DNA of 64,000 nucleotides from Holothuria scabra (GCA_037179385.1 CM074193.1:40146846-40210845), one strand, 5' to 3'; positions 27,501 through 42,500 are shown, counted from the first letter of the stretch. The notes: generated from the letters alone by a model not told the origin. A program made the numbers and translations.

Positions 27501-30500
27501 TCTCTGACCTAGACACGAACTCTTTTGCAAGCTGAATCACGTCGATGCTATCTAGTATTGACTTGTGGATGTTGCAAATTGCACAGGAGTTAAGTCTTGT
27601 CTGCGTCAAAGTACTCCTCAACGTAGCCTACATAGACAGCATTATATTACACACGTAGGTGAACAACGTGAGTCATGTTAATCATGAGGGGAGAATAAAT
27701 GTAGCTTACTTGGCAGTAAAAAAACACGTATCTGTAGACTGAACATTGGGGGATGATTACATTGACCATCCCCCTAGTCAAATATGGGGGGGGGGGGGGG
27801 TATATCCCCCGGATCTACACCTATGCCGGCCGGTATCGGAACCTGGCAGAACTTTTTTTGAGTTCCAGCCGGATAGTTCCGGCCGGAACCAGTGTTTTGA
27901 ATGCATTGTATAATGCCTGTAATAAAGTTATGTTACTAACTAGGGAAAGATAACCTTATAACTAATGTCTACACTGTATGAAGCTGACTTGTCGCAGATT
28001 GAAGAATTTAAAATCAGAAAGCCAAAGTGCTTAGTGATTCCTTGCCATTGAAATTGTTTTTTTTTTTCAAATAGACAGTATTTCATAAAACATCCCTCAT
28101 AGTAATGTATTCAACCTTCCTCCATTGAGATATATCATGTAAATCAGAATCGAAGATATAAGCCTTACGAAACCTCAGATGACATTTGAGGCTTTGACCA
28201 CAAAAAACTAGGATCCTGTTCACTACAGTATATCACATCCACACACTATGAGTGAAATGAGCACTATTCAAGACTTCCAACTTGAAATATTGTGTTAACA
28301 TGGTACTGAGATGGTGACCTCGTATAACCTACAGTATGACCTCCTCCACAAACAAAAGGAATCATTCATCTACTCAAAATGAGCCATCTGCATGTCAAGT
28401 ATAAATAAAAATGTACATTTGAAAAGAAGGAAGGGGAGTGCAATCATGAATGTATAGGACAGGGGCACTGCAGCCCTTCCCAAATTGGCCCAAACCTTTC
28501 TGAATCAGGGAGACTTCGGTGCCTCAGTCGGGCAGAGATTACCGTATGTCCTGAATGGGGATCTGGAGTCGGGCAATAGTCACCTGTCCTTTGAGAGAAA
28601 GAGTCCCGTAGGACCATGAGTGCAATAATAGAATTTATGTGAGGGTATTACTTTTCTAATCAAGCAAGGACGTCATCTTAACTCTTTGATGAATCGACCA
28701 AAATTTGACATTTTGTTGCTTGTTTATGGTTTTAATACTTAAACGCGTAGAAAGGGGAAGAGGACCCAAGGTATTTATAGGGGTCTTGGCGGTGTGATTT
28801 TTTGCATTTTTACTTGCAAGAATTTAGTAAAATGAGAATTTAATTAAATAATTAATTGTACCATTCATTGCAAAACAAATCATAACAGGATTCAACAACC
28901 TATCTCTGCTACTCCCTGCTATGGGTGACGTCAGTGTCGGAAGTGAAGGAGCAAGAATGTTATGCTAAGTCCATGATTAAAAGAAGTCAAGCATTTTTGC
29001 GTACTGTGTTGAAATTGAAGGTCACATACAGTACTGAACAAATTAATGAATTACAAGGTAGTTTTGGATTGCAGTTTTGTCAACTTGTTAGTGCATGAAA
29101 ATGACAAAGTTGGGTACTTGATGTGAAAAGCATTAGGAACTAACATAATTGTCTCAACTCACATCAAAATCGGTCAATAATTGACCATTTTACAGTGTAA
29201 TTTCTGATTTGCACATAATCATGGATACATACAGGCCCGTAGCCAGCCCATGTGGAGGGGTGGGTCTTTTTTCCAAGATGTGGACCTTTTTCCACTGAGT
29301 AGGGAGGCGGCTGGCGCGTTCCGTAAGCATGCATTTGCTAGGGGTGTGGGGCATGCTTCCCCGGAAAAGTTTGAAATCTGCAGATCTCCCGCAATCTGGA
29401 ACATTTCAGAGGACTTTTCAACACAACAGAAGTCCTTTTTCCCCAGGAATTCCACACAGAACACCACTTTTTGAGAAAAAAATCATACATGTTATCTCGA
29501 AAAATAGACCTCCCTCAAGTTGGGGTGGGTCTTTCGAACGCTCCGACCCCCCCCCCCCCCCCCATGACCTGGCTACGGGCCTGACACATGAGCTCAATAT
29601 ATTGTAATGTCTGGGGAGGGACATGCCATATGGCTAAATTTATCATTTGTTTTTGAAACCTTTTATCAAGGACAATCATAAAAATAGTTTGTCCTGCAGG
29701 TTTTATTTTGAAAGTTTAAATTGGGTCCTTTAAAATCTTCAGTGTATCAGTCACCAGTTATTTAATGAGTAATTAAGAGATAAATAAGTATAAAGTTAAT
29801 AAAAGAAATGTCACTATTGTAGAAGTCCCCACATCATTATTTTAGCATTCACAAGTTGCTTCAGAAACATTCAAACTTTGAAGAGAACCGTCAAAGATAC
29901 ATGATTCCTACTATTTAAGCTAATTCACTAACTGCCAAGTAAAGCCAGTGGGTTTGTTGACATGTCAGCTACCTTTAAGCTTTAACTTTTCCTTTAAATT
30001 GAAAATAAGGGAGTACTGTATTGCCATTTCTCTTCACATGTTTGACACACAGTAATATAAATATCACTTGAACAGTTTTGACATAGAAGAATAAATTTGT
30101 GTTGCTTAGGATGCTTATTACATTTAAAGACCTCGCAGTTGCATCACATCTCATTCAAGGGCTTATTTGGTCGAGAGTTCTCTCATTATACAACCCAAAA
30201 CTGTATGAAGTGCAGCCTCAAATTGATTTCTTTACTGCTATGATATGTAGAACTACATATCCAACAGTTTTAACTATCTGTTAACAAATAAATGAACTGG
30301 AAAGAAAACTTTCAGATCTTTTTTAATTTGCCTTATAATTATTTAAGTCAAAGTCTGAAAGTATGTGACTTGAAGCAAGTATAAATTTCCGGCCAGACAC
30401 TATTAAATGGATCCGGTCGGAACCGGAACTTATCAAAAAACTGGGTTCCGACCATATAGTTTCGACCGGATCCTAGTTCCGGTGCGGCCCTCCCTACTTA

Positions 30501-33500
30501 AAGCCCATAGAATCAACAGTCTTGCCCCCAACCTATTAGTCTTCGAATCCAGAAATCATTTGAAAGAAGGAAGCTGTCAGTCTGGCTGTGGGGTTATGGT
30601 TTATAGAAAGCTTACCTCAAGTAATTTGCAGAACTTTTGACGAACCCTATTTTTTGCAGAATTATTTTAATTTACCTACGAGCTAACCAGGCTTCAAACC
30701 ATGGATTAACAATGTAGTCGTTCCCCTGAGCACTCCCAAGGACCGCAATGTGGGACCCAAGTGAACACTCAGTTGGGGTGCATCGTAATGTTCCCGAGCG
30801 TTCTGTAATCCCTATACCGAGAAACTGATCTCAAATTGTATTCGAATCTTACCTGTATGCGCCATGGGAAAAAGCTAGTGAAGGGAGCAATATAGACATG
30901 GCCTATAATAGGCATTGATTGCAATATAAGCTCACTGTTTTGCCATTTTCGGCCTTATGAATTGTACAAGAAAAGGGGTAGCCAAAGGTGGAATGATGAA
31001 AAATTGGCCTGTAATGAACGATCATTTTGCTTTTGTTATTCTCACACCAAGACGGCATTTTATTTGTGCATATCTCTTTCTGAAAAGATATGATAAGATC
31101 GTGGTCGTTTTTGCGTTCCATACATACACTTAACACACACATCACCTTTGCATAGATTTTTTAACTCTACGGCAAGGAATCAAATAGTACATGTATTACT
31201 TTACAATATATTCTCCTTGATAGTTTTCTACTGTGTTTTTTATCGACGTCATTTCGTACTTAAGTGGTAACCCGGAAATATCAAAAGCCAAGAGAAAAAA
31301 AAATGATTGGATTAGAAATAACTAGCAGGTTAAAAGAATAGCATGATAGATATCCCATGATGCTATAATTCTAGAAATAAAGTTGTATTTTTAATTGTTA
31401 ATATTATATACATAATAAATTGAGGTGCGGTTTTTGCCCTCCTACACCAAAAAAGGTTCTGATTTTATGCTGTGATTGAAATTAGTCCCCGGCGAATCAC
31501 TTTACTGAAAATCTCTGTATTCGTGACAGTCTAAATTATTCACATTACCTTTCCTTCGCTTTGGCAAAAAATTTCTGTACACGTGATGACTGTATTACTA
31601 CTGGATGACTGTCTTCCATGAATATGTCTTCACAACCATGGCTCTCCTGAGTCTCCACCGTCCTCAAGCAGTAACCGTCATACTCCGTATTTTTACCGTC
31701 ACAAATATGACCTTTTTCTGAAGCAATAAATTTAAATGTTACTTTTGCAGCTAAAGTGTGTGGTGAAAAATTGAATAAAAGCAACGCCTAATTATCTTAA
31801 ACTTCTTTTCAGAATTTTGGAAGAATGCTCAGTATATTTTGATTCCCTCCATTTTCTTCTCATGCAGTGGGCGAGTTTACTTTTTTCAGACTACTAATGT
31901 TTTATGCGCATTGATGATATTTGGAAAGCAGATGTTGATTCGTTTTGGAAACCCCTTTTCCCCATCCCACATACATTTACCTTAAACAAAGTTATGTGGT
32001 TTCAGAACTCAATGTTAAGATCGAGATTCCACTATTGGCGAAGGGGATAACTTCATTGGGGGAGGGGAGGGGTGGGTCAGAGGATTTTTTGCCCGATAAA
32101 AGTAATATTGACCTAATCGGACGGTGACCATTGGCTGGCGCGAAGCGTAAAGACAATTTTGAAAAAATGCGAGCCCTCAGATAGCGGGAAATGACATTTC
32201 CAGGCTTGTTATTAAACTCTGAGAAGTCGCTTGTTTGAGCTTTCGTTGCAATAAAATGTTCTTTTGAGATAAATAGGCAGAATGCAAAGTGCTAAGAAAG
32301 TTACTAGAAAAATGCAGAAGATATCCATCTTGTGTGTGGGAAGGGGTTACGTCTACTAAATAATCATTCCATCTTTACCATCGTACTAGCCGTATAAAAT
32401 GCTTTACTGTACATATTTTATTTCCTCTTCAAGTGATTCCATGTCCTGAAAAGGTCAAGATTCTCATAGTGTCGATGAATAATAGTTCCTACCATCGATG
32501 AAAAAAAAAAAAGAAATTTGACGTGCCAGCTTGCATGGATCAGTTCAGTAATCTGTTCGACCGGAATATTATCTAGGAGGCGGGTCACCATTGGTTGGCC
32601 AGGAGCGTGCACAAAAATTTGAAAATTAAAACCTCAAACGCCCGGAATGAATGGCATTCCCAGGTTTGTAATTAGAAAAGCAGAACTGCCGTTACTTGGA
32701 ACCATCGTTTGCCACAAGATTTTCACTCCAATAGAGTAAATCAGCTACTTGGTAAGGGATCAGAATATTACCCAATAAAATGTACCATTACCACTCGATA
32801 AATTGCTTTTGTGTCCTTTTTATTTGGGGAGGGGGGAGTGGGAACTTGGACAAGGGAATATAAAAAGAGCTAATGTTTTTTACTCTTTAGCGACTTTTGA
32901 ATTGATGAAATTCTGTTTGTGACAACTCCCAACTATATGATTTTACTTCTAGCTACCTTTGAAATGTTTCATTACAATGTTGGGGTAAAAGAAATTGGCA
33001 AAATTATAGGAAGACGTTCTCGCTTTATGTAACTGAAAAGCAACATACCCTATATTCATTACCGTTGTTCCAATCCGCCTGTCGGGCAAAACATATGGCA
33101 AGAAATTGGGCACTGCACCCGGACAGAGACCTACTCTCATGAAATGTTACATCCACTATACGACACTTTTCAATTTTTCGGGCAAACGTTTGAAAGATTT
33201 CAGGTAATCAACCATTTCGCACACTGCATTGCGAAAGCTCACGAATAATAGAATCCTTGTTCTGCCTGAATGTGAAGCGATTTTTGTGATCTTGTTGGCT
33301 TTTCATGAAAAAATTGCCGTGACTATGATTTTCTTTTCGTGAATATTTGTTTTTTAATATTTTGTGCTTGCTGGGGGTTTTCAGCAATAGAGATCATGTT
33401 AACTCTTTAAACTTAAATGGCTGCCTTATTTTTTTTCGAAGTTTCTTGCCCGAATATAACATCTTGCGAAAATCTGGAAGAGGCAGTCTGCCCCAACTCT

Positions 33501-36500
33501 CTACCCCGCCCAGTTACTGTTAGTTTGATGCATATGCTGTCTTGTGGTTAAAGTTAAATTCAATCGTTGAAGGAAGAACCTAAGCTGTTTGAAAAGTTTC
33601 GGTAGTTATTGTAAATACAGGCCTACGTGCGAAACAATCTTTTAATGATGAGTTATATACACTGAAGCTCTGTAACATTTTTTCATTTATACCAATTAAA
33701 CGGTGTAAGTTCTGAATGTTTAACTTGAAATATGTTGGCACACTGTTAACGTCTTAAATTGACATACGCATACTAGCAGTTTCTCATATCAACGTCTTCC
33801 TAATACCTCACACAAAGTAAAAATTTAACTTCAAACAGGAATGTTTTAATTTTACTTACTATCAAGATTCATACTCCTATTGGTCGTATTGCGTAGAGAG
33901 ACCGAGAGTCCGTTTCCAGAATACCCTCTTGGACGCAGTGTATTGGAACACATTTTTGTCCTCAAGGCATTGTGCTCAAAGCTTTAACTATCAACATAAA
34001 TTTGTCGACGGGACGTTTCATTGGAACATACAACAAACCACTTATGTTAATAACTTGAAAATCGAAAAATTTCGAAGAACATTACTTACCGCTTACATTG
34101 CAACCAAGAAATTCTAGTCGTATGCAGTAGTTTTCGAAGTTTCCTCTGGGGTTAATTCGGACACCATCGGTCATAACAGGTCGGTCCAACATATGACGGG
34201 TCTCTGTATCAGGGTCCGGATATGTCAAGAACTCCTAGTGTTGAGAAACAGTAGCAACAATGCTGTAATGTGATGGTTTCCAAACTTCGGTAGGCTCTTA
34301 AAACAGTTGTTTAGAAATTGCAAATTCTATATTGTTGGGTAAGAGAATTGTTCTTAGAGAGTTAATTTACCAGCGATTGTAAAATGGTTACAGCCACGTT
34401 TACATTCTTATTCTGTCTTTCAAACAGCACTCCAGACTGATATTTATAAGACATATTGAGATTTTGATGTAAAATCTTAACACACATCTTTGCATGATTG
34501 CATATTTGAGGTCAGGCCAAGACCATGTCACTGTCAATCGGAATGCAAAAATGCATTGCCGTTACAAACTTCAATGCATGACACGATGTTCCCTTTGAGT
34601 CATTGGTCAAATCCTTTCTAAACCTGTTAAACAAATACTGAGTTGCTTTCATTTTTAATCTTTCAAATCCTTTGAAAAATATGCTTTTTAACCTTTTCTG
34701 ACCCCAGAGGACATTTGACCTCCACGAACAGCCATAAGGTTTTCCTCTGACCACACCAAGTATGCCATGTTTATTACTTTGAGAGCTTTCCACAACAATT
34801 TTACAAAACGATTGAGAACATGGTTTTCTTGAAATTGTTCAAATCCTTTTTCAAATGTCAGTATGGTTTTCACCCTATACCTTGAGCTGAATAAGCCAAA
34901 GTCCACTTTTTCATTGTTTTAAATGAATAATTTATATCTTTTGTGTCTGATAAACCTGATATTGTAGACACCTGTGGCGATGATACCAAAATTTCCTTTG
35001 AACATAAGAATGCAGTTTTACAGCATGACATAGCCTGCGGAGCAGACTCTGTAGTAGCCTAAAGATGGCGCTCTGTCAAAATAAAAATACATCTCTCTAA
35101 ACAGAATAAGATACAGAGTCTGCAAACCTTCGTCCAGTTTCCATTAACAGGAATCCCGCATTTTGAGGGGTGAATTAGTAAACATGAGACGGTCACGTGG
35201 TCCACGAAGCAAGTATTAATAGTGTATTTTGGTACATACAACTGATACAACGAACGGCGAACAAACTAATTAGCTTTTGTAGGTGGAAAATGTGTACCAG
35301 GCCGTACGTTCGATGCATTAATATGACCTATTACGCGAGATATAATTTAGTATTTTATTTTTTGTCGTGACGTCATATTTGGTGGTCGTAAATGAGATTC
35401 TCTAGAAAGTTGGCAGGCTATTGTATACCGTAGTTATGCCATGTAACTTAGTAGTTGGAAACGTCAACTGTTCAACAGTGAAGTCGTTGAAAGGCCCATA
35501 GTATTATTAATAGTAGCGAAAGTTGGATTTTTGATATTCGAATGTAGTAGTTGAAAGGCAAACACAACAGCCTGCTTACAGCAGGCTAAGTATGATACTG
35601 CTTGAATCAAACTGAGCAAGACATTTACTTTTTCTCCGATGACAAGCTATCACTGAACATATTAGACAAACTTTATCATTTGCGGTAGCAGTCAATCTAG
35701 TAGGCAGAATAATGTAGTCTGCACGAAGGAAGTGCTATTTGTACTATTGTACTATTTGTGTAAGACATATTTTATGGAACGTTGGTATCCTATCCAATTA
35801 TGAAACACGTTTAGAAACAACCTAGAAATACACTCTTAAAACTATACCAAACTCTGATCATCACTCACCTTATTGCTTCATTGAAGCGGGGCTAACAGTT
35901 CTTACCGTGGCCAACTATCTCTGCATTGGTTCGCCATATAGCTCAATGTGTCTCTTTAGTGACCATGCCGGTTATTCTTTGGAATGGTTAAATTACTCAA
36001 AGTTACCTTGTATTATTGATTTCAAAATTTCATTATTTACCTATAAGGTTTATATATAAGGAACATATTACTCCCGAATACGTTTCATAACTATATCATT
36101 AGCAATCCTTTTGTCCATAGACAAGTTACAAGACACGCTCACTTTACCGACCATTACTACAATCGCACAAATATTGGATCACCCAGCACCAAATCGTTGC
36201 ATTGAAATTTGAAATACCCTCACAGAATCAATTGGAGTTCTCTGTTTTATTTCTAAAAATGCGCCCATTTAAAGTTTCTTAATAACTATGAACGGTATAT
36301 GCCTGTCGGTTTTGTTTTTTATCTCTCTCGCTCTCGTAAGAAAGGCGAAAAGTTCCACACCATGTCTTAAAAACACTGATGTAGTAACCTTTTCTTTACT
36401 CAATATATTTCACTTAATAATTGATTTCTTTTCTTGAAAAATACCTGTTCTCTTCGACAAACTTACAGAAAGTAATGTAATGTGGACACTTTGCATCAGA

Positions 36501-39500
36501 TTTTCTTTGCTTGTCTTTATTTTTGCATGTCCTGTTTGTCCTTGAAAGTTTATACTGTTGTAATGTTTCAATATATTTAATAATAATAATGTGGATTTAT
36601 AGTGTTCACAAATCCACCTCAGAGGTGCTCAAGGCACGTTACAATGAAACCATAACATCACAAACATACAAACATAAATAAACTAGATCTATTTTCATGA
36701 ATTGCCATTGGTAAAGAGTATACTCTTTACCAATGGCAATTAATGAAAATAGATCACAGCGATCACAAACCAGTATTACGAAAAAACTTCATCAAACATA
36801 TGACTATTTAAAGCTGTTTTAAAAAGAACCAAGGATGGGCAAGCTCTGACTTTACCTGTATTTCTAGCATTACTCTACACCATATGTTGGGTAGACTGAG
36901 CAAACAGTCTCACTTAATATTCATTAAAATTATAGAAATTGTTAAATGAAAGGTGACTTATTACTGGTGCCGAGATGGCATTACACATTTCCCATAATTG
37001 ACTGAAGCTCAAGAAAAAATTTACATTACTTTAGAGATTAATATCTTTAAGACGCTACATGCTATTGAGATGCAGTTTTCACCTTCTGAAAGAATTTGTT
37101 TACATGTTTTGAAGTTAGTCATCATTTTGTCCTTAACATTTTACTTAGTACCACCCGATATTACCTAAGCAAAGACAACTTATTATAACTTAGTCATGTG
37201 TACATGTATGCTTGGTTGCTTGATTGATTGATTGTTTTGTTTTGCATTATCTATACTTTCTATACTTTGTAAATATTTGTTTCTTGTTTCATTATCTACC
37301 TTTATCATCGGTTCCTCGCCTACCCATTCTTAAGTCACCCTTGGCTTTCTGAATAAATTCCTATCATATTATAGGCCTAATCTATTAAGGTAATGTGATG
37401 GAAGGAATGAGACGAAATGACTAGAACTTCGACTCGTTTCTCAGTGGCGTTTGGGTGGATTTTTTAAACTGCCAAGAATGTCCGGATTTTATGTATTTCT
37501 CAAATGTTTTGGCAGATTGTCCCGATTTTTACTTATATATTGCACCATTTTTATTTTATCATATCTTCAAACCCAAACTTCACATTAACACAAACCTATA
37601 CACATATAAGCATGTACACACGCAACAATGACCACAAAGCCAATCGGTTTTGTGATTCCTTGTCTATATATAAATGAAGTACTTCAAAAGATACTTAAAT
37701 TTTACAAACTTTACAGTTTTAAAAGAATTAGCACTCTACTATATTTAGGGTATTACTAATTGTGCAGCAAATATTTAGGATAAAATCACTGACCGATGAA
37801 ATGAACACACTGCTTTTACGCAGATCGGTTTTTAGGTATTATCACTTGTTGCAATTTGCATTAGTGACGTCTGTAAACTGGCAGAGGTTGCCTCTCTGGT
37901 AGTGTTACCGATCAAATTTATTACTTTGTGGAAAATAAAATACGGAGGTGCTACAATTTATAACTGTCATCATACACTCTAAAAATGTTGTGTAGAATTT
38001 ACACAACATTGTGTGACTAGTCCACCAATCAACAAATGTGTAGAAAGTACACATGATTGTGTAAAAAAATTACACAACGTGTATAAATTACAATTCCACA
38101 TATGTTGTGTAAATTTATTACACAACCATGTATACTTTCTACACATTTGTTGATTGGTGGACTAGTCACACAATCTTGTGTAAATTCTTCACAACATTTT
38201 TTAGAGTGTAGGCGGGATTACGGGGGAGGGGGGGGGGGGCACGGGGCGACATCAGGTAACCTTTGACCTCAACCAAAAACAATAAAGTTTTTTTCTGTCA
38301 ACATAAGAAATAAATATATCACATATGAAAAGTATCGAACCATGGCCTTCCTTGAGATATCGTGTTTACAAGCAAAAGCATTACATACACACAGATTTTT
38401 TCACCTACAACTTGAGAACCTCATTTGTTTTTCCCTTTGTCCTTGCTTCCTTCACCATAACCTTAACAATAGACTCTCCATTCTTCAAACAGGAGAGGGC
38501 AAAAAAATCTTTAGAATTTTGAAATCCATTTATTAGGTCCTCTTTTTATCTCATCGCTCCGTGAGGAGGATGAGATATTGTAATCACTTTGCCCATTGAG
38601 CTGTAAGTGGGAATGCCAGCTGAAATTGGCACTGTTGCCATGGTAATGGTTGGCGCCCCCAGTTACTAGTCCAAGGGTCTAACCTAAGGTGGGGTCCCCC
38701 AAGGTAGCCAAAAACTCCAATTCTGTGTGCGTGTGTGAATTTTTGTTTTGCTAATATCTCCTAAACGGCTCCGCCGATTTTCTTCAAGTTTTGTAGGAAG
38801 GTACCCTAGGTGGAACCACTGTGATTAACTGGAAGTAAAAGTCAAAGGTCAAATTTGGTGAAAATCATATTTTTTACTATATTTCTGTAATGGAACATCG
38901 CACTGACATGAATCTTTGCACGTGTCATGAGAATATATAGAACTACCATAATATATGGTTACCATGGCAACAGGTATCAAAGGTCACGTGATGGAAGGGG
39001 ATGTGTCTAATTTATGCGAAAAAAGAGGAAATTTGTAACTCTAACTCCTCCAAGTGGGCCGAACCGATCTTTTTGAAACTTGGTGGGAAGGTACTTCAGG
39101 GTTAGAACTTGTGTCTCGCAGATTTCCAGAAGTAAAGTTCAAAGGTCATATTTCAATAATCATTTTGGGGGAATTTTTGGCTGTATTTCTGGTCTTTCAC
39201 CGTATTTTTGGTAAGGAACATCGCATTGAGGTGAAGCTTGCACGTGTCATGAGGATATCTAGAACTACCAAAATGCATGGCTACCATGGCAACAGACATT
39301 TACGGTCACGTGATGGAAGTGGAAGTGTCTTTTTTCAAGTGAAAAAGCAGAAACGTTTAACTCGAACTCCTAGTGGGCTAGAACGATCCTTTTCAAACTT
39401 GGTGGGAAGATACCCCAAGGGTCGGAACCGACCAAGGTCCCGACCAGGGGTCGGAAGGGTCTCGCAGATTCCGGGAAGTGAAAGTCAAAGGTCAAATTTA

Positions 39501-42500
39501 GGTAAAATCATACTTTTGTCTGTATTTCGGTAATGAAACATCTTAGTGACATGAAACTTCGCACATGTAATGAGGATGACTAGAACTACCCAAGCAACAG
39601 ACTCTGGAAGTGACGGTCTAAGGTCAAAGGTCAAATTGAGTCAAAATCGTTTTTTGTACATAACTCCAGGGGAAAACATTGCACTGACATGAAACATGAA
39701 ACGTTTAACAGGAGTGACATGTTCTGCCAATATATTTCGTTGCCATGGCAACTCAGGTTTGAAGTGGCGTAACAGGAGGTCAAATGTACGGTTTAACTTC
39801 AAAAATTCCTGGCTGTTGGCTGTGCCCCAAACTGAGAAAATGTGTCTCGTAGAGTCCGGTCCAAGGTGTAGCAAACCTTTTCCATAATTGTCTTGCGTAT
39901 AGAAATGTTCTTCTTTAATTGTATGGGGTTTGAAAGTATTGTGAGTCTATATTTGCTACCGTTTCATTAGACGGAAAATAACGCCTCTTGGATTCACAAA
40001 CATCGGTGCACGCGGAAGTGACAATTTGACTTGCGCGTCGTTCTATTCGCTAATGTACTTATACTAAAAACGCACTAGATAAAATGCTTTTAATAGCTGA
40101 AATTCATAAATTCATCGTCGTCCATGATATCAGTTCAATAACCACTGCAATTACTTCACGAACTCGATGGTTTTCCACTCTCCAACTTAGGCCTACATAA
40201 TCAGTTAGTTTGACTTACACGTTTCCGCTACGACACGCCGCGTTACGACATGCCGCGTCGTAGAAATCTAAAGCGCAATATTTTCAGGGCGCGGACGTCA
40301 GCTCGAAGACGTGAACTGTGGACTAAAACGCCGCGTCGCCCTGGCCACGCCGTGTAATCTGAAGGTCCCTAATGACGCGTTTGGCCGCACGCAGTAGACT
40401 TCGTCATGCGCGTGTGGTAGGCTAAGCGCGCGTATCCGATTGGTTCATCAGCTGTCCGAATTTGATGGTGTAACATGCAATGATACGCGTTTTGTTCATC
40501 TCGGCCTTACTATAGGCAGCTTACACGCGTGTAAAAGCCAACTAACGCAACCACCTTCTGGAGGACAAAATTACACACACGGATGCTAAGTAAAGAAATG
40601 TGGTGCGTGACGGGAGGTCCTTTAGAACAACTAGTGCGTCCGCTGAATTTGACCTTTCGACCTTTGGTGCAAGCTCCTAACAGAGGTCATGTACCGACGT
40701 CACTGCGATGCGCGTTTCTCTATTTTTTTCATCCAGGCGTACATTGTGCAAGAATTGTTGCTAAGGTTCTATCGTGCGCGCGTATCGGTAACACACCTAC
40801 TGCGTATAGTCAGTAACATTCAGTAAGCCAAATGAAAACACATAAAAACAAATAACCTTTGCACAAAATTCACCGTCGCATAAATTCCTTGTTTTTAATC
40901 AAAAATTAAAGGAATGCCTACACTGAAATTGTGCTTGATGCTTCGCATTAGCAATGGATCGAGTAGGAAAAACAAGCCAGTGAGTCGCAAATTTTTCAAT
41001 CAAAAATTAAAGGAATGCCTACACTGAAATTGTGCTTGATGCTTCGCATTAGCAATCGATCGAGTAGGAAAAACAAGCCAGTGAGTCGCAACTGGAAGAA
41101 AGAACGTTGTTGGCCCGAATTAAGCCAGTGGGTTAGAAAGTGAGCACTAAAATCACATCTTGCTCTTGCTATCACCTGGCTATGTAGATACTGACTGACT
41201 GACTGACTGACTTACACTTAACCACTGTCCTCTCTTTCTGTCAAAACACCAAATATAGGGTCACATGCTACGGAGACTAAAGTGATTTTTTTTGTTTTGT
41301 TTCATTTTTGCTATGTATACAATTTCAATTCCTTCAAAGGCTACGCCAAGCGTTTGTCATTGTAGAGGAAGATGCCAAAACATGATGATCTTATCTACTT
41401 ACTACATCCCGTCCTCGTAAATCTTTGTAAACTTTCCATTTCTCACTATCTTTTCTACTTCGGTAAAGAAAACGAAAACTGTCTGCCCACGCTGTAACTG
41501 TCCCAAGTTCAGGGACACTAGAAACTTCAGACCGTCCTCCTTGAGTGATTACACCTGAATGTAAGAAAGTGATGGAGTAGTATAGGTCAAGATTACAACA
41601 AGTGATTGAAGAACACATGCCCTCAATTGTGATCATAGGCTTATGGTCGGGGACAGGGGGAAGTGCAAGGTTTTCTCTTTCGGTCATTGATGAAATATTT
41701 CAGGCAGAGATGAAAGCTTACTGCATTATTTTCTCATGCGGGAAATTGGAATTTCCAATAGAAATATTACCGTAGCATGATGGGTAATTAACACCGTTTT
41801 GACAGTATTCCCTACGGAATTAGCATGTTGTTGAATTTGTTTACTGTTTTGTCGTAGCATGTTTTGTCACATAAATTTCTGAGTATCTTGCCATGAGGAT
41901 CTTTTTCTTAAGTAAAGAATTAACTGCAAAAAAAGCTCAAAAAATGGTTGCATAGATTTTACTTGAATGGGGAAACACACATAGGGAGTATCTAATTGTC
42001 AGTGGCGATTTTTCAGATTTTGAAGTTGCGCTATGCGAAGATATTTTTTCCGGCAGGATTTTATCTCTCTATCTTTCTTTCTTTTTTCAAACGATACACA
42101 GTTATTGAGACATTTTTCTGTGATTTAGTCGAAGTCATTCTCTCATATCCAGATGTTCATGACCTTTAGCTATATACATAATATATATTGTGCTATTAAC
42201 CGTTGTAACCGTTGTATTATCCGTTGCAAGGATTTACGTTTTACTTAAATAGCAATAAGCAAATAAAAGCAATGAGAAAGAATGTGATTGCTCAGTAGTC
42301 GTGTGAGGGACTAGTTCAAAAGAAGTTGAGTTCTGGTTAACCATGAAATTTAGACTTCAATTAATTCCCGTACGAATCTCATTTTAGCGCTATTGCACAT
42401 ACATCCTTATAAGAGTATTGCAATACTACAAAACAAACCGTGTTGGACAACTAAATTGATTAAATTCGTACCGTAAGTATTGGCATGTCTCCTTTAAAGT

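Larger units (their letters stand above)
24297..31548 (-). other. 7.25-kb intron inside CTLD-1 (phase 2)
   Basis: No exon found. It holds a MITE-like segment (24960-25143), a G/C-rich repeat (26120-26330), a G17 run at 27787-27803, a truncated tandem-repeat element (28013-28400), a MITE with CAGGCCCGTAGCCAG ends (29232-29583) and GC-rich ccggtcggaacc motifs near 27830-27890 and 30410-30490. Confidence 0.65.
34235..41402 (-). other. 7.2-kb intron inside F5/8C-C (phase 0)
   Basis: Contains a diverged tandem-repeat remnant (34500-34900), a minus-strand retroelement tail (36580-36660), a 70-bp palindrome (36686-36755), a TA-flanked MITE (37973-38210) inside another tandem-repeat element remnant (37632-38400), a second tandem-repeat family (38540-39880), a CpG-dense patch (39990-40800) and a recent 101-bp duplication (40898-41091). 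Confidence 0.65.

Noticed and set aside
32949..33140. Minus-strand open frame with VGLCPGAVPNFLPYVL and a nearby gtaatg donor
   Set aside because: No matching acceptor, no domain fit, and the flanking exons already join in phase without it.
39054..39533. 159-codon plus-strand open frame
   Set aside because: Lies inside a degenerate tandem repeat and follows the repeat blocks; no homology or splice support.
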